Shown one piece after another: positions 37,464 through 47,655 of a stretch of DNA of 64,000 bases (positions are counted from its first letter, which is position 1; each line of letters starts with the position of its first letter). The position numbers were made by a program, and so were the translations under genes. Source of the stretch: Corynebacterium sp. (GTDB taxonomy: Bacteria > Actinomycetota > Actinomycetes > Mycobacteriales > Mycobacteriaceae); the NCBI RefSeq assembly GCF_030532195.1, contig NZ_JAUNLP010000004.1, positions 124,001-188,000 on the forward strand, read 5' to 3'. The notes below the pieces were generated by a model that was not told the DNA's origin, did not search any database, and worked only from the letters and a program-made list of their open reading frames with translations.

Positions 37464-37742
37464 CTACTTACCGGAGAGCTCTGCGTACTTGGCGGTTACT
37501 TCCTCAACCGATGGGTTAGTGGCGTGCTCACCATCGGAGTACAGAACAGTCGGGACAACGCGATTGCCGTCATTGACGGATTCAACCCACTTCGAAAGAT
37601 CCTCGTGCTTTTCTACATCCCAAGCCTCAAACGGCGTGCCGTTATCCTTCAGACCAGCGATGAGATTCTGGCAGAACGGGCACCAGGATGCAGCGTAAAT
37701 GGTCACATGTTCAGTGGTCTTCGGAGTCTTCACATCAGTCAT
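37464..37742 (-). CDS. mycoredoxin/glutaredoxin-family protein
   Basis: The product is a 92-residue thioredoxin-fold oxidoreductase with the redox motif CPFC (Cys21, Cys24) after VTIYAASW, the cis-proline segment VVPTVLY and TNPSVEEVTAKY near the end. In actinobacteria such proteins take electrons from mycothiol and reduce mixed disulfides (mycoredoxins). Mrx1 usually carries CGYC, so this CPFC form may be a different mycoredoxin. ATG at 37742 gives family-typical length; the open frame extends 46 codons further into the folA end and is not needed. Confidence 0.85.
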   Translation of the reverse strand: MTDVKTPKTTEHVTIYAASWCPFCQNLIAGLKDNGTPFEAWDVEKHEDLSKWVESVNDGNRVVPTVLYSDGEHATNPSVEEVTAKYAELSGK

Positions 37743-37816
37743 ACTTTGTTCAACGCGAAGCCTCGGAGCGATATTCCGACCTGTTACGCGGTGTTTAGCG
37801 TTACCGCCTGCAAAAC

Positions 37817-38347
37817 CTATTCTGCGCGGCGGTGCCACGTGCAGAAACGGTAACGCAGACCATTCTTTGAGGTTTGCCATGGGCCATCTTCAACACGAAC
37901 CCAGTCGTAAAGATCTGGAGCCATGACAGGCACCGGCACGGTGACATCGATATCGATTTCGGTGACGACGCATTCGTCGGCAAGCGAAAGTGCGTCACGA
38001 TAGACGCGCCCGCCCCCAATGATCCACGCCGCGGGCTCGTCGGCGACGGCGGCGAGTGCGTCCGGGAGGTTGGTGGCGGATTCAGCGCCGGGAAAGTCCG
38101 TCTGCGAACGCGATAGGACGATGTTGCGCCGTCCTGGTAGCGGGCGGAATTTCGGGTTCAGAGAATCCCATGTGCGGCGGCCCATAATCACCGGCGCGCC
38201 CATCGTGGTGGATTTGAAATGCTTGAGGTCTTCGGGCAGGTGCCAGGGCATATCGGAGCCATCGCCGATGATGCCGTCGCGGGACTGTGCCCAAATCATG
38301 CCGACAAAAGCGGGCCTCGGGCTGGAGGAAACGGTGGACTCACTCAT
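37817..38347 (-). CDS. folA: dihydrofolate reductase
   Basis: The product is a 176-residue DHFR that regenerates tetrahydrofolate with NADPH. Typical features are GMIWAQSRDGIIGDGSDMPW, the acidic substrate residue in HLPEDLKHFK, VIMGRRTWDSL, RNIVLSR and WIIGGGRVYRDAL. ATG at 38347 is used; in-frame GTG codons at 38353 and 38359 lie nearer to GAAAGGTGAG and are possible starts. It follows thyA by 23 bp, a functional pair because ThyA consumes methylene-THF and yields DHF. Confidence 0.94.
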   Translation of the reverse strand: MSESTVSSSPRPAFVGMIWAQSRDGIIGDGSDMPWHLPEDLKHFKSTTMGAPVIMGRRTWDSLNPKFRPLPGRRNIVLSRSQTDFPGAESATNLPDALAAVADEPAAWIIGGGRVYRDALSLADECVVTEIDIDVTVPVPVMAPDLYDWVRVEDGPWQTSKNGLRYRFCTWHRRAE

Positions 38348-38370
38348 GGGCACACTCACCTTTCGATGAC

Positions 38371-39207
38371 TTAAACAGCCACCTGACCACGAATCAGCGG
38401 GTGCGGGTCGTAGCCGATGACCTCGATGTCTTCGTAAGCGTAGTCGAAGATGCTGTCTGCCTTGCGCAGCTTCAGGGTGGGGTAGGGGCGCGGCTCACGC
38501 GAAACTTGCAGTTTGCACTGCTCAATGTGGTTGTCGTAGATGTGGCAATCGCCGCCGGTCCAGATGAATTCGCCGACTTCCAAGCCCGCCTGCTGCGCCA
38601 TCATATGAGTCAAAAGCGCGTAGGAGGCGATGTTAAACGGCACGCCCAGGAACATATCCGCGCTGCGCTGGTAGAGCTGGCAGCTGAGCTTGCCGTCGGC
38701 AACGTAGAACTGGAACAAAAGGTGGCACGGTGGCAGCGCCATATTGGAAATCTCCGAGACATTCCAGGCACTGACGATGTTGCGGCGGCTATCTGGATTG
38801 GACTTCAGAGTCTCCAGCGCCTGCGCAATCTGGTCAATGTGGCTGCCGTCCGGAGTCGGCCACGAGCGCCACTGCACGCCGTAGACCGGGCCGAGATCGC
38901 CATTTTCATCCGCCCATTCGTCCCAAATAGTCACGCCGTGCTCCTGCAGCCAGCGGACGTTGGAGTCACCGCGCAGGAACCACAACAGTTCGTACACAAT
39001 CGACTTGAAGTGCACCTTTTTGGTGGTGATGAGCGGGAAGCCTTCGCTTAAGTCAAAGCGCAGCTGGCGGCCAAAAACCGAGCGCGTACCGGTGCCGGTG
39101 CGGTCGGACTTGGCGGTGCCGTCTGCGAGAATTTCGCGCAGCAAATCCTCGTACGGCGTCTTAATGCCCTGATGATGTTGTGCAGTGGTGTCAGTCGAGT
39201 CGGTCAT
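38371..39207 (-). CDS. thyA: thymidylate synthase ThyA
   Basis: This 278-residue enzyme methylates dUMP to dTMP using methylenetetrahydrofolate. The nucleophile lies in [46 protein letters not shown] and the closing [11 protein letters not shown] are diagnostic. ATG at 39207 gives the usual family N-terminus. It sits between cysQ (25 bp upstream) and folA (23 bp downstream) on one strand, so the three are probably cotranscribed. Confidence 0.96.
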   Translation of the reverse strand: MTDSTDTTAQHHQGIKTPYEDLLREILADGTAKSDRTGTGTRSVFGRQLRFDLSEGFPLITTKKVHFKSIVYELLWFLRGDSNVRWLQEHGVTIWDEWADENGDLGPVYGVQWRSWPTPDGSHIDQIAQALETLKSNPDSRRNIVSAWNVSEISNMALPPCHLLFQFYVADGKLSCQLYQRSADMFLGVPFNIASYALLTHMMAQQAGLEVGEFIWTGGDCHIYDNHIEQCKLQVSREPRPYPTLKLRKADSIFDYAYEDIEVIGYDPHPLIRGQVAV

Positions 39208-39232
39208 AGCCGTTTGAAGTTTACTAGTCCCT

Positions 39233-39985
39233 CTACTTTTCGTTGTCCTTGAATTCCTTGACCGCTGCCAGGATGTCCTCAGCCATATCCGGACGGCAGA
39301 AGAGCATATCCGGCATGAAAGTGTCGACGTTGTTGTAAGTCGGCTCGGATCCGTCCAGGCGGCTGACGTGCAGTCCCGCAGACTGTGCCACACCAACAGG
39401 AGCTGCCGAGTCCCACTCGTACTGGCCACCGTCATGAATATAGGCATCGTAGTCACCCAGCAGCACGTGCATGGCCTTCGCGCCCGCCGAGCCCATTTCC
39501 ACCAGCTCCAGGCCGAGCTTGTCCGCGACGAACTTCGCAACAGCCGGCGGGCGAGTACGAGAGACCACCAACTTGCCCGAGTGCGGGCCCTGCACTGCCT
39601 TGGCCTCACCAGTGTGGAAGACTTGGCCCAGGTCCGGCAGGCCAACAGCCGCGTGAGTCGGCTTTCCATCCTCTACCAGCGCCACGTGTACAGCCCAGTC
39701 CTGGCGACCAGAGGCAAATTCACGAGTGCCGTCGAGCGGGTCAATAATCCACACACGCTTGCTGTCAAGGCGTTCGCGGTTGTCAGCGGCTTCTTCCGAC
39801 AGCAGACCATCGTCCGGACGGTGCTGCTCCAGCACGCGGGAAATCCACTCCTGTGCCAGCGCATCGCCAGCATCACCCAAGATGCGGCCACGCAGCAGAC
39901 CTACGTTGCGAACACCCTTTAGAATTTCGCTAGCTCCCACTGCAAGGCGGTAAGCAAGAACATCATCTTCAATGTAGGCAGACAT
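39233..39985 (-). CDS. cysQ: 3'(2'),5'-bisphosphate nucleotidase CysQ (inositol monophosphatase family)
   Basis: This 250-residue Mg-dependent phosphatase has the metal-binding signatures [24 protein letters not shown] and [16 protein letters not shown]. It removes the 3'-phosphate from PAP/PAPS, a by-product of sulfate activation, and may also act on inositol phosphates. TAGTAT (39998-39993 on the minus strand) lies 7 nt before the ATG, consistent with a leaderless message that may continue into thyA and folA. Confidence 0.88.
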   Translation of the reverse strand: MSAYIEDDVLAYRLAVGASEILKGVRNVGLLRGRILGDAGDALAQEWISRVLEQHRPDDGLLSEEAADNRERLDSKRVWIIDPLDGTREFASGRQDWAVHVALVEDGKPTHAAVGLPDLGQVFHTGEAKAVQGPHSGKLVVSRTRPPAVAKFVADKLGLELVEMGSAGAKAMHVLLGDYDAYIHDGGQYEWDSAAPVGVAQSAGLHVSRLDGSEPTYNNVDTFMPDMLFCRPDMAEDILAAVKEFKDNEK

Positions 39986-40111
39986 GTCTTAAATACTATG
40001 CGGTTTTGGCAATACTCGCCGGGCTAAAATTCTATCCGCTTTACGACGGTCTGCCGCGCCAAAACCTGAGTGTGGCAATTGTCACTTCGGGCAGGGGCAT
40101 GAGAACCGGAC

Positions 40112-40117
40112 TACACT
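40112..40117 (+). promoter_or_regulatory. -10 hexamer, leaderless promoter of the YccF gene
   Basis: TACACT followed by 8 nt and ATG at 40126. Confidence 0.5.
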
Positions 40118-40125
40118 TGGGTGGC

Positions 40126-40539
40126 ATGAAGAAGTTGCTGAATATCATTTGGTTGTTGTTCGGTGGCCTGTGGCTAGCCTTGGGCTACATTTTCTTTGGC
40201 ATTATTGCCTGCATTTTCATTGTCACTATCCCCGCTGGTGTGGCGTCGTTCCGCATGGCGGCCTACGCTCTGTGGCCGTTTGGCCGCACAGTTGTTGCTC
40301 ACCCGCGTCAGGGCGCGTTGGGCAAGTTGGGCGCCGGTCTGATGAATGCGGTGTGGTTCGTTGTCGCTGGCCTGTGGCTGGCAATCGGCCACATCACCAC
40401 CGCGGCAGCTCAGGCTGTCACCATCGTTGGCCTGCCGCTGGCGGTAGCCAACATCAAGATGATTCCGGTTACCTGCTTCCCGTTCGGCAAGGAGATTGTC
40501 AAGGGCTATCGCGCTGACGGCTACGCGGTCAAGATTTAG
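40126..40539 (+). CDS. YccF domain inner membrane protein
   Basis: The product is a 137-residue membrane protein with two repeats of the YccF unit (hydrophobic helix, then FRMAAYALWPFGRTVV; second copy IKMIPVTCFPFGKEIV). About four hydrophobic segments are seen, at residues 5-40 and 75-112. Function is unknown in all bacteria. The ATG at 40126 is supported by the TACACT hexamer 8 nt upstream. A strong bidirectional terminator follows. Confidence 0.9.
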   Translation: MKKLLNIIWLLFGGLWLALGYIFFGIIACIFIVTIPAGVASFRMAAYALWPFGRTVVAHPRQGALGKLGAGLMNAVWFVVAGLWLAIGHITTAAAQAVTIVGLPLAVANIKMIPVTCFPFGKEIVKGYRADGYAVKI

Positions 40540-40608
40540 CCTCTGCTCCTGGGCACCTGGAAACCAGGATTCACCGCCAAAAAGTAGCCAAGAAGCCATA
40601 CAAGTAAC

Positions 40609-40648
40609 AAAAGTCCGCCGCCGGCGAGAAGCCGGTGGCGGACTTTTT
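40609..40648. terminator. bidirectional terminator between the YccF gene and pgi
   Basis: AAAAGTCCGCCGCCGGC pairs with GCCGGTGGCGGACTTTTT around a GAGAA loop (one mismatch), with A and T runs on both sides. Confidence 0.9.
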
Positions 40649-40706
40649 AGTTGCTCAGTGTAGTTGCCGTGGGCGACCTGGCCCAGATGGCCTAGTGCTT
40701 GATGGT

Positions 40707-42344
40707 TTAGCGCTTGTCGCGGTACCAGGTCAGCAGGGCATCGGTGGAGGCATCGCCAGAATCAGGGGCGACCTCGCCGGTGACGGCCGGCAGTAAATCA
40801 CCTGCCTGCTGCTTGCCCAGCTCCACACCCCATTGATCGAAGGAGTTCAGGCCCCAGACAACGCCCTCAACGAAGGTGATGTGCTCGTAGAGTGCAATCA
40901 GCGCACCAATTGCGTCCGGGGTTAGCTCCTCAGCCAGGATGGTCGTGGTCGGACGGTTGCCCGGCATGACCTTGTGCTCAACGAGTTCCTCCGGGATACC
41001 TTCCGCACGAATCTCGTCGGCGGTCTTACCGAAAGCAAGAACCTTGGTCTGGGCGAAGAAGTTACTCATCAGCAGGTCGTGCATGGAGCCTTCGCCGGAA
41101 GCCGTCGGCAGATCTTGGCGTGGGCGAGCAAAGCCAATGAAGTCGGCCGGAACCAGGCGAGTGCCCTGGTGGAGGAGCTGGAAAAATGCGTGCTGACCGT
41201 TAGTTCCCGGCTCACCCCAGAAAATTTCTCCAGTGTTGTAGTCAACCCTCTTGCCGTCGACACGCACGGACTTGCCGTTCGATTCCATGGTGAGCTGCTG
41301 AAGATACGCCGGGAAGCGGGAGAGATCCTCCGAGTAGGGCAGGACGGCGTGCGATTGGGCATCCAGGAAGTTGGAGTACCAGACGTTGAGCATGCCCATC
41401 AGGACCGGGACGTTTTCCTCCAGCGGTGCGTTGAGGAAGTGCTCATCCATCGCGCGGAAGCCCTGGAGGAAACGCATGAAGTCCATCGGACCGACGACGG
41501 CCATGATGGACAGGCCGATGGCGGAATCGACGGAGTAGCGGCCGCCGACCCAGTCCCAGAAACCGAACATGTTCTCGGTGTCGATGCCGAACTCCGCGAC
41601 CTTTTCAGCGTTGGTGGAAACCGCGACGAAGTGCTTGGCGACGGCATCCTCGCTGCCGAGCTGCTCAATGAGCCAGCGGCGGGCAGCATGAGCGTTGGAC
41701 AGCGTTTCCTGCGTGGTGAAGGTCTTGGACGCGACGATAAAGAGTGTGGACTCCGGATCGACCTCATCCAGCACAGCCTGCAGGTCAGACGGGTCGACGT
41801 TGGAGACAAAGCGAGCCTCGATGCCAGCGGTGGCGTAGGTGCGCAGCGCTTTGGTCACCATTGCCGGGCCCAGGTCGGAGCCTCCGATACCGATGTTGAC
41901 CACGGTCTTAATGGTGTGGCCGGTGTAGCCCAACCAGTCACCACTGCGCAGGCTGCGGGCGAAGTCACGCATGCGACCGAGCACCTCGTGCACATCGGCA
42001 GCAACATCCTGGTCATCGACGACCAGGTTCTCCTCCGCCGGCAGGCGCAGGGCAGTGTGCAAAACCGAGCGATTTTCGGTGATATTGATTTTGTCACCGC
42101 GGAACATCTTGTCGCGGGCCTCTTCAATACCAGCAGCGCGTGCGAGCTCAACCAACTCTGCGAAGCCGTCCAAGCACATCAGGTTCTTGGATAAATCAAC
42201 GTGGAGATTTCCGGCGTCGAAGGTCAGCTTGTCGGTGCGACCTTCCTCAGTTTCAAAGAGCTTGCGCAAGTTGACTCCGCGTACGCTGTCAACGCGCTTA
42301 ATGAGCTTTGCCCACTGCTCGGTTCCGGTGATATCTACAGTCAT
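40707..42344 (-). CDS. pgi: glucose-6-phosphate isomerase
   Basis: This 545-residue enzyme interconverts glucose-6-phosphate and fructose-6-phosphate. Family signatures [41 protein letters not shown] and the C-terminal [15 protein letters not shown] are intact. ATG at 42344 ([11 protein letters not shown]) is chosen because GGGGAGCAGGA precedes it; a longer frame to 42446 is Arg-rich and unlike the family. Divergent from gabD. Confidence 0.96.
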   Translation of the reverse strand: MTVDITGTEQWAKLIKRVDSVRGVNLRKLFETEEGRTDKLTFDAGNLHVDLSKNLMCLDGFAELVELARAAGIEEARDKMFRGDKINITENRSVLHTALRLPAEENLVVDDQDVAADVHEVLGRMRDFARSLRSGDWLGYTGHTIKTVVNIGIGGSDLGPAMVTKALRTYATAGIEARFVSNVDPSDLQAVLDEVDPESTLFIVASKTFTTQETLSNAHAARRWLIEQLGSEDAVAKHFVAVSTNAEKVAEFGIDTENMFGFWDWVGGRYSVDSAIGLSIMAVVGPMDFMRFLQGFRAMDEHFLNAPLEENVPVLMGMLNVWYSNFLDAQSHAVLPYSEDLSRFPAYLQQLTMESNGKSVRVDGKRVDYNTGEIFWGEPGTNGQHAFFQLLHQGTRLVPADFIGFARPRQDLPTASGEGSMHDLLMSNFFAQTKVLAFGKTADEIRAEGIPEELVEHKVMPGNRPTTTILAEELTPDAIGALIALYEHITFVEGVVWGLNSFDQWGVELGKQQAGDLLPAVTGEVAPDSGDASTDALLTWYRDKR

Positions 42345-42494
42345 TCCTGCTCCCCAGGTTGGTCGAAAGCACTTGATACGCACAAGCCTAGTTGCGTTTT
42401 GGCGCTCTCGCCGGGGCAGCCCTTGCCGGAGCCGAAGGAGCGCCAAGATTGATACAAATCACAATCCTCCCTAGCCGACATCACCAATCACGCC

Positions 42495-42500
42495 TAGCCT
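42495..42500 (+). promoter_or_regulatory. -10 hexamer, leaderless promoter of the gabD-like gene
   Basis: TAGCCT followed by 7 nt and ATG at 42508. Confidence 0.5.
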
Positions 42501-42507
42501 GGGATGT

Positions 42508-43989
42508 ATGAGTGAATTAACTGCCGAATACCAAGAAATTCTGAAAGACGTTCCCACTGGCCTACTGCTCGGCGGTAAGTTCCGCGAGGCCTCCAATGGT
42601 GAGACCTTCGACGTTATTAACCCCGCAACCGGCAAGCCGCTGGTCACAGTCGCATCAGCCACGGAGGACGATGCTCGCCAGGCGCTTGACGACGCCGTTG
42701 CCGCCCAGGACGAGTGGAAGGCCACTTCGCCGCGAAAGCGCAGTGAGATTCTCTACCGCGCGTTTGAGCTAATTCGCCGCGACACTGACAAGTTGACCAA
42801 GCTCCAGTCGCTGGAGATGGGCCGTGCGCTCCCGGATTCCAAGGGTGAGGTGTCCTACGGTGGGGAATTCTTCCGCTGGTTTGCCGAGGAAGCCGTGCGT
42901 ATTTCCGGTGATTACCGCATTGCCCCGGCCGGCACGTCGCGTGTGGCCGTTATCCGTCAGCCGGTCGGTCCGGTTCTGGCCATTACTCCGTGGAACTTCC
43001 CGCTGGCAATGGGTGCTCGCAAGATTGCACCGGCGCTGGCCGCTGGTTGCCCAGTGATTATCAAGCCCGCCTCCAAGACCCCGCTGACCATGCTTTACTT
43101 GGGCAAACTGCTTGTCGAGGCCGGTGTTCCCGCAGGCGTTATCTCCGTGCTGCCGACGGGGCATTCGTCCAATATTTCCGCACTGCTTTCCGATGACCGC
43201 GTTCGCAAGTTCACGTTCACCGGCTCCACCGAGGTCGGCCAGATGCTTGCAGCCAAGGCCGCCGAGACGTCGATGAAGGTCTCTCTAGAGCTCGGCGGTA
43301 ACGCACCATTTGTCATTCTTTCCGATGGCGACGTGGACAAGGCCGTCCAGGCAGTCGTGGATGCCAAGCTCCGCAATGGCGGTCAGGTGTGTATCGCCCC
43401 GAATCGCTTTATTGTCCATGAATCCAAGAAGGACGCGTTCGTCGAGGGCGTCGTCAAGCGCTTTAAGGAGCTGAAGCTCGGCGAGGGCACTGATCCAGCC
43501 ACGAATCTGGGGCCACTGGCGCTGCGCGATCAGCAGGAAAAGGTGCGTGACCTGGTCAACGATGCCGTTGAGCGCGGCGCCAAGGTCGAGGTCGGCGGCG
43601 GCATCCCGGATTTGGGAGGCGCGCTTTCCGACGGCTACTTCTTCGAACCCACGGTTCTGACCGATGTGCCCGCAGATGCGGATATTGTCCGCGAAGAGAT
43701 CTTCGGTCCGGTCGTGCCAGTTGTGACCTTCACCGATGATGATGAGGCAATTAAGCAGGCCAATGACACGATCTTTGGGCTGGCTGCTTATGTCTTCAGC
43801 GAGAACCTCACCAAGGCGCTCGGTGCGGCCGAGGCCTTGGAATCCGGCATGGTTGCGGTTAATAAGGGCTCGCTGTCGGATCCGTCTGCTCCATTTGGTG
43901 GTGTAAAGCAGTCGGGCCTGGGCCGTGAGGGTGGCTTCTCGGGAATCGATGAGTTCCTGGAGGAGAAGCTGATTTCCCTGGAGGCCTAA
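42508..43989 (+). CDS. gabD: NAD(P)-dependent succinate-semialdehyde dehydrogenase-like aldehyde dehydrogenase
   Basis: This 493-residue aldehyde dehydrogenase has the catalytic Cys295 in GGQVCIAPNRF and general base Glu261 in LELGGNAPFVI, with the cofactor loop FTGSTEVGQ and the Asn in TPWNFPLAMG. Segments such as GLLLGGKFREASNG and the final PFGGVKQSGLGREGG resemble GabD, which oxidises succinic semialdehyde to succinate; the exact aldehyde cannot be proved from sequence. It converges with the chorismate mutase gene; a short 7-bp palindrome at 43993-44010 lies between them without a T-run. Confidence 0.88.
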   Translation: MSELTAEYQEILKDVPTGLLLGGKFREASNGETFDVINPATGKPLVTVASATEDDARQALDDAVAAQDEWKATSPRKRSEILYRAFELIRRDTDKLTKLQSLEMGRALPDSKGEVSYGGEFFRWFAEEAVRISGDYRIAPAGTSRVAVIRQPVGPVLAITPWNFPLAMGARKIAPALAAGCPVIIKPASKTPLTMLYLGKLLVEAGVPAGVISVLPTGHSSNISALLSDDRVRKFTFTGSTEVGQMLAAKAAETSMKVSLELGGNAPFVILSDGDVDKAVQAVVDAKLRNGGQVCIAPNRFIVHESKKDAFVEGVVKRFKELKLGEGTDPATNLGPLALRDQQEKVRDLVNDAVERGAKVEVGGGIPDLGGALSDGYFFEPTVLTDVPADADIVREEIFGPVVPVVTFTDDDEAIKQANDTIFGLAAYVFSENLTKALGAAEALESGMVAVNKGSLSDPSAPFGGVKQSGLGREGGFSGIDEFLEEKLISLEA

Positions 43990-44022
43990 TTTATCCGGAC
44001 GATTCCGGATTACTCCGGCGAA

Positions 44023-44400
44023 TTAGCCGAGGCGTCCGCGTCCCATCCGCAGCAGTGCGGAGGCGATTGCCGGGCCCTCGGGGCCGAGCTCGTCGCGGAA
44101 CTCGTTGATGATTTGAACCTCACGGCCGTGAACCAGACGAGTGCCTCCCGAACCGAGACGGGTCTTGCCGACGGCCTTACTGATAGCTGTGCGGCGCTTG
44201 ATGGCATCAATAATCAGTCCATCTAAGCGGTTAATTTCCTTGCGGTACTGCTCGATTTCAGCCGAGCTGAGTGGATCATCAGTGCCGGTGGGAGTGCGAA
44301 CTTCGAAAGGAGACACGGCCTCAGCCTGCTGGCTGTGCACAGTCTCATGGTCAGAAGTGCCAGGGGGTGCGGTGGGAGTGTCCGCAGGGTTTTCGCTCAT
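44023..44400 (-). CDS. chorismate mutase, AroQ type
   Basis: The product is a 125-residue all-helical chorismate mutase converting chorismate to prephenate for Phe/Tyr synthesis. The core EIEQYRKEINRLDGLIIDAI, then RRTAISKAVGKTR and GREVQIINEFRDELG carries the usual Arg/Lys residues. The first 40 residues are a Thr/Pro/Glu-rich extension. Like the mycobacterial intracellular enzyme it may need DAHP synthase as partner (family knowledge). ATG at 44400; divergent from pcrA with 65 bp between starts. Confidence 0.9.
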   Translation of the reverse strand: MSENPADTPTAPPGTSDHETVHSQQAEAVSPFEVRTPTGTDDPLSSAEIEQYRKEINRLDGLIIDAIKRRTAISKAVGKTRLGSGGTRLVHGREVQIINEFRDELGPEGPAIASALLRMGRGRLG

Positions 44401-44465
44401 GTGTCCTATTGTGCCAAAGGACGCCGCCAATCCAATCCGCGGGCTCCGCTACTGTAGAAGCCATC

Positions 44466-47030
44466 ATGGGAAATGAAACTGGAATGCTGTTCGGGTCTTT
44501 CAACGCAGATGATGGTCGGGCTGGTGATGGCCGGGCTGGCACTGGTAGTAACGTCGGCTTCGGCGGGATGGGCGCTGGGCCGGATGCTGGCTTTGATGCC
44601 GAAGGTCTGCTGGAGGGGCTAAACCCGCAACAGCGGCAGGCGGTGGAACACATTGGTTCGCCACTGCTCATCGTCGCAGGTGCGGGGTCGGGCAAGACGG
44701 CTGTGCTCACGCGCAGGATTGCGTATTTGATTGGTGCGCGCGGCGTGCTGCCCAGCCAGATTTTGGCCATTACCTTTACCAATAAGGCTGCCGCTGAGAT
44801 GCGTGAGCGTGTGGCCGGTTTGGTTGGGGGCCAGGCGCGGCGCATGTGGGTCTCCACGTTCCACTCCATGTGTGTGCGCATCTTGCGTATGCAGCATGCA
44901 CTGGTGCCGGGGCTCAATTCCAACTTTTCCATCTATGATTCCGATGATTCCCGTCGCCTGCTGGCCATGATCGCCAAGGACATGGATCTGGACGGCAAGA
45001 AGTTCACCGGGCGGGTGCTGTCGTCGCGGATTTCCAACTTGAAAAATGAGTTGATTGATCCGGAGCGGGCTATTGCTGATGCATCGACGACGCGGAACCC
45101 CTTTGATGATGTTGTCGCACGCGTCTACCTGGAGTACCAGACGCGCCTGCGGGCTGCGAATGCCGTTGACTTTGATGATCTCATCGGCGAGGTAGTCCGT
45201 ATCTTCACCAACCATCCGCAAGTGGCCGAGTACTACCGTCGTCGTTTCCGCCATGTGCTGGTGGATGAGTACCAGGACACTAACCATGCGCAGTATGTTT
45301 TGGTCTCGGCACTCGTCGGCAAGCCCGGTGGTGCGGTGCCTCCGAGTGAGCTGTGCGTTGTGGGTGATTCGGACCAGTCGATTTATGCGTTCCGTGGTGC
45401 GACGATTCGCAATATTGAGGAGTTTGAGAAGGACTACCCAGATGCGACGTCGATTTTGCTGGAGCAGAATTACCGGTCGACGCAGACGATTTTGTCGGCG
45501 GCCAACGCGCTGATTTCCCGCAATGAAAACCGCCGGGAAAAGAAGCTGTGGACTGATCTTGGTGAAGGCGGCAAGATCAAGGGTTATGTGGCTGATAACG
45601 AGCATGATGAGGCCCGATTTATCGCCAACGAGATTGAGCAGTTGGTGGACTATGGTCCGTATTCCTACTCGGATATTGCGATTTTCTACCGCACGAACAA
45701 CTCTTCACGTGCCTTGGAAGATGTTTTCATTCGCATGGGCGTGCCGTATACGGTGGTCGGTGGCACACGGTTCTATGAGCGCAAGGAAGTCCGCGATATT
45801 GTCGCCTACCTGCGGGTAATTGAGAACTTCAATGATGACGTGTCGCTGCGGCGCATCATCAATACTCCGCGCCGTGGTATCGGAGACCGAGCGGTGGGAC
45901 ATGTTTCCCTGTATGCCGAAGATGAGCGTTGCTCTTTCGGCACTGCTTTGCGCGCTGCGGCCGAGGGCAAGGTTCCGGCAGTGGCTGCGCGCAGTCGAAA
46001 TTCGATGGCTGCGTTTGTGGAATTGATCGACACGCTGGCGGCGGACATGAAGTCCGGAGATCTGGCCGATATCGGTGACCTAGTCAATGCGATTATTGAC
46101 CGCAGCGGGTACAAGGCTTCGTTGGAAAACTCCAATGATCCGCAGGATGCCACCCGCCTGGATAACCTGAATGAGCTGGTCAGCGTTGCTCGTGAATTCT
46201 CTGCCGAGGCACGCATGATGTCCTCGATTGATATCAGCGCCGATGTCGATGACGACGCAGACGGGGCAGAGACTGATTCTGAGGTTGAAGCCGCGGCCGC
46301 TGGTGAGATTGCCCGTGATTTCTCCGAGGACTTTGCCAACGATGGCGAAGCAGAACCCGGCAGCCTGCAGGCTTTCCTGGAGCGAGTCTCGCTGGTGGCT
46401 GATGCTGACCAGATTCCGGACGATGACACTGGTGTGGTGACGCTGATGACCCTCCACACCGCTAAGGGCCTGGAGTTTCCAGTCGTGTTCCTCACTGGTT
46501 GGGAAGACGGCCTCTTCCCGCACCTGCGTGCTCTGGGAGACCCGAAGGAGCTCGCGGAAGAGCGGCGCCTGGCGTATGTGGGCATTACCCGCGCCCGCAA
46601 GCAGCTGTACTTAACGCGTGCGGTGATGCGTTCCTCGTGGGGCTCGCCACAGAACAATCCGCCATCACGGTTCCTGGGAGAAATCCCAAGTGATTTGATC
46701 GATTGGCTCCGGGAAGGCCCGACCAGGGCCTGGGGCTCGGGCAGCTCTATCGGTTCCAGCGGTTACGGGGCTGGTGCTGGCAGCGCGTTTGGTCGTGGCC
46801 ATGGCTCGGCGGGCTTCGGATCCAGCGCCGGTTTTGGGGCAGCATCGAGGAAGAAGAACCAGGTCTTGCACTTGGAGCCGGGAGACAAAGTTGTCCATGA
46901 CAAGTACGGCCTGGGCACCGTGCTGGAGGTCCAGGGTGTGGCACCGCGGGCTACTGCCATGATTGACTTCGGCTCCGCGGGCAAGGTGCGCATGATGCTC
47001 ATCGGCGGAGTGCCGATGGAAAAGCTCTAA
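44466..47030 (+). CDS. pcrA: ATP-dependent DNA helicase UvrD1/PcrA
   Basis: This 854-residue superfamily 1A 3'-5' helicase acts in nucleotide excision repair and replication restart. Motifs are the Q-motif LNPQQRQAVEH, Walker A AGAGSGKTAVLTRR, Walker B VLVDEYQDTNHAQY, GDSDQSIYAFRGA, TLHTAKGLEFPVVF and YVGITRARKQLYLTRA. An acidic insert (about 590-625) precedes motif V. The C-terminal Gly/Ser-rich linker and final 55 residues (DKVVHDKYGLGTVLEV) form the Tudor-like RNA polymerase-binding domain. TACTGT lies 10 nt before the ATG at 44466. Confidence 0.95.
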   Translation: MGNETGMLFGSFNADDGRAGDGRAGTGSNVGFGGMGAGPDAGFDAEGLLEGLNPQQRQAVEHIGSPLLIVAGAGSGKTAVLTRRIAYLIGARGVLPSQILAITFTNKAAAEMRERVAGLVGGQARRMWVSTFHSMCVRILRMQHALVPGLNSNFSIYDSDDSRRLLAMIAKDMDLDGKKFTGRVLSSRISNLKNELIDPERAIADASTTRNPFDDVVARVYLEYQTRLRAANAVDFDDLIGEVVRIFTNHPQVAEYYRRRFRHVLVDEYQDTNHAQYVLVSALVGKPGGAVPPSELCVVGDSDQSIYAFRGATIRNIEEFEKDYPDATSILLEQNYRSTQTILSAANALISRNENRREKKLWTDLGEGGKIKGYVADNEHDEARFIANEIEQLVDYGPYSYSDIAIFYRTNNSSRALEDVFIRMGVPYTVVGGTRFYERKEVRDIVAYLRVIENFNDDVSLRRIINTPRRGIGDRAVGHVSLYAEDERCSFGTALRAAAEGKVPAVAARSRNSMAAFVELIDTLAADMKSGDLADIGDLVNAIIDRSGYKASLENSNDPQDATRLDNLNELVSVAREFSAEARMMSSIDISADVDDDADGAETDSEVEAAAAGEIARDFSEDFANDGEAEPGSLQAFLERVSLVADADQIPDDDTGVVTLMTLHTAKGLEFPVVFLTGWEDGLFPHLRALGDPKELAEERRLAYVGITRARKQLYLTRAVMRSSWGSPQNNPPSRFLGEIPSDLIDWLREGPTRAWGSGSSIGSSGYGAGAGSAFGRGHGSAGFGSSAGFGAASRKKNQVLHLEPGDKVVHDKYGLGTVLEVQGVAPRATAMIDFGSAGKVRMMLIGGVPMEKL

Positions 47031-47066
47031 GCCGCATGTCAGGAAAGAGGGGAGGCGGAGCGAGCC

Positions 47067-47561
47067 TTATTTCTTAGGCTTCTTCGCCGTTACCCAACAG
47101 TTGATTGTGACGTCTTGGACCTCCGTGCCCTCTTCATCCGTCAGCGTGATGTGCACGGGGAAATCGACACCACCGGTTTCTGGCGTGATTGCGGAAAAGT
47201 CCGGCAGCTCCGCCTTGGCCACTGCCGTGAGCCCGCCGACGGAAATCCGCCTATAGTTCGTCGTCATGCCCTTGGGCACCCAGCGGTGCGAGGTCGGCAC
47301 ACTGGCCTCGCACAGCATGCCCATGGCAAACTCCGCGAGATTGCACGCAGCAATGGCGTGCACGGTCTTGATGTGGTTGCGCACGCCCCACCGAGCGGAC
47401 ATATGCGCCACGGCAAGACCAGGCTGCATCGTCTCCCGGCGAGGACGGATCGTGCGGAAATACGGTGCCACCATCGACGCACTGAAGGAGAAGAGACGCT
47501 TGCCGACGACCGGAGTCGCAGCCATCTTCTTCCACAGTTGCAGAGTTTTAGTTTCGGCCAT
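47067..47561 (-). CDS. DUF4442 hotdog-fold protein
   Basis: The product is a 164-residue protein of the DUF4442 (PaaI-like thioesterase superfamily) type. Segments FSASMVAPYFRTIRPR, NHIKTVHAIAACNLAEFAMG and WVPKGMTTNYRR are typical. Hotdog-fold proteins often hydrolyse acyl-CoA, but no substrate or activity is established here. ATG at 47561 is chosen for family length; TACTCT lies 6 nt upstream. It converges with pcrA and lies downstream of the M23 gene on the same strand. Confidence 0.85.
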   Translation of the reverse strand: MAETKTLQLWKKMAATPVVGKRLFSFSASMVAPYFRTIRPRRETMQPGLAVAHMSARWGVRNHIKTVHAIAACNLAEFAMGMLCEASVPTSHRWVPKGMTTNYRRISVGGLTAVAKAELPDFSAITPETGGVDFPVHITLTDEEGTEVQDVTINCWVTAKKPKK

Positions 47562-47655
47562 GAACCAAGAGTAAAGGCCGAATCGTTCAACGCGCGGCAG
47601 TTTTGCGGAATCTAGTTGCACTTAGTGGTCGTCACGCTTGCAGAGAAAAAGAAAC

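Noticed and set aside
43993..44010. Palindrome ATCCGGA-N4-TCCGGAT as terminator of gabD
   Set aside because: The stem is short and no T-run follows on either strand.
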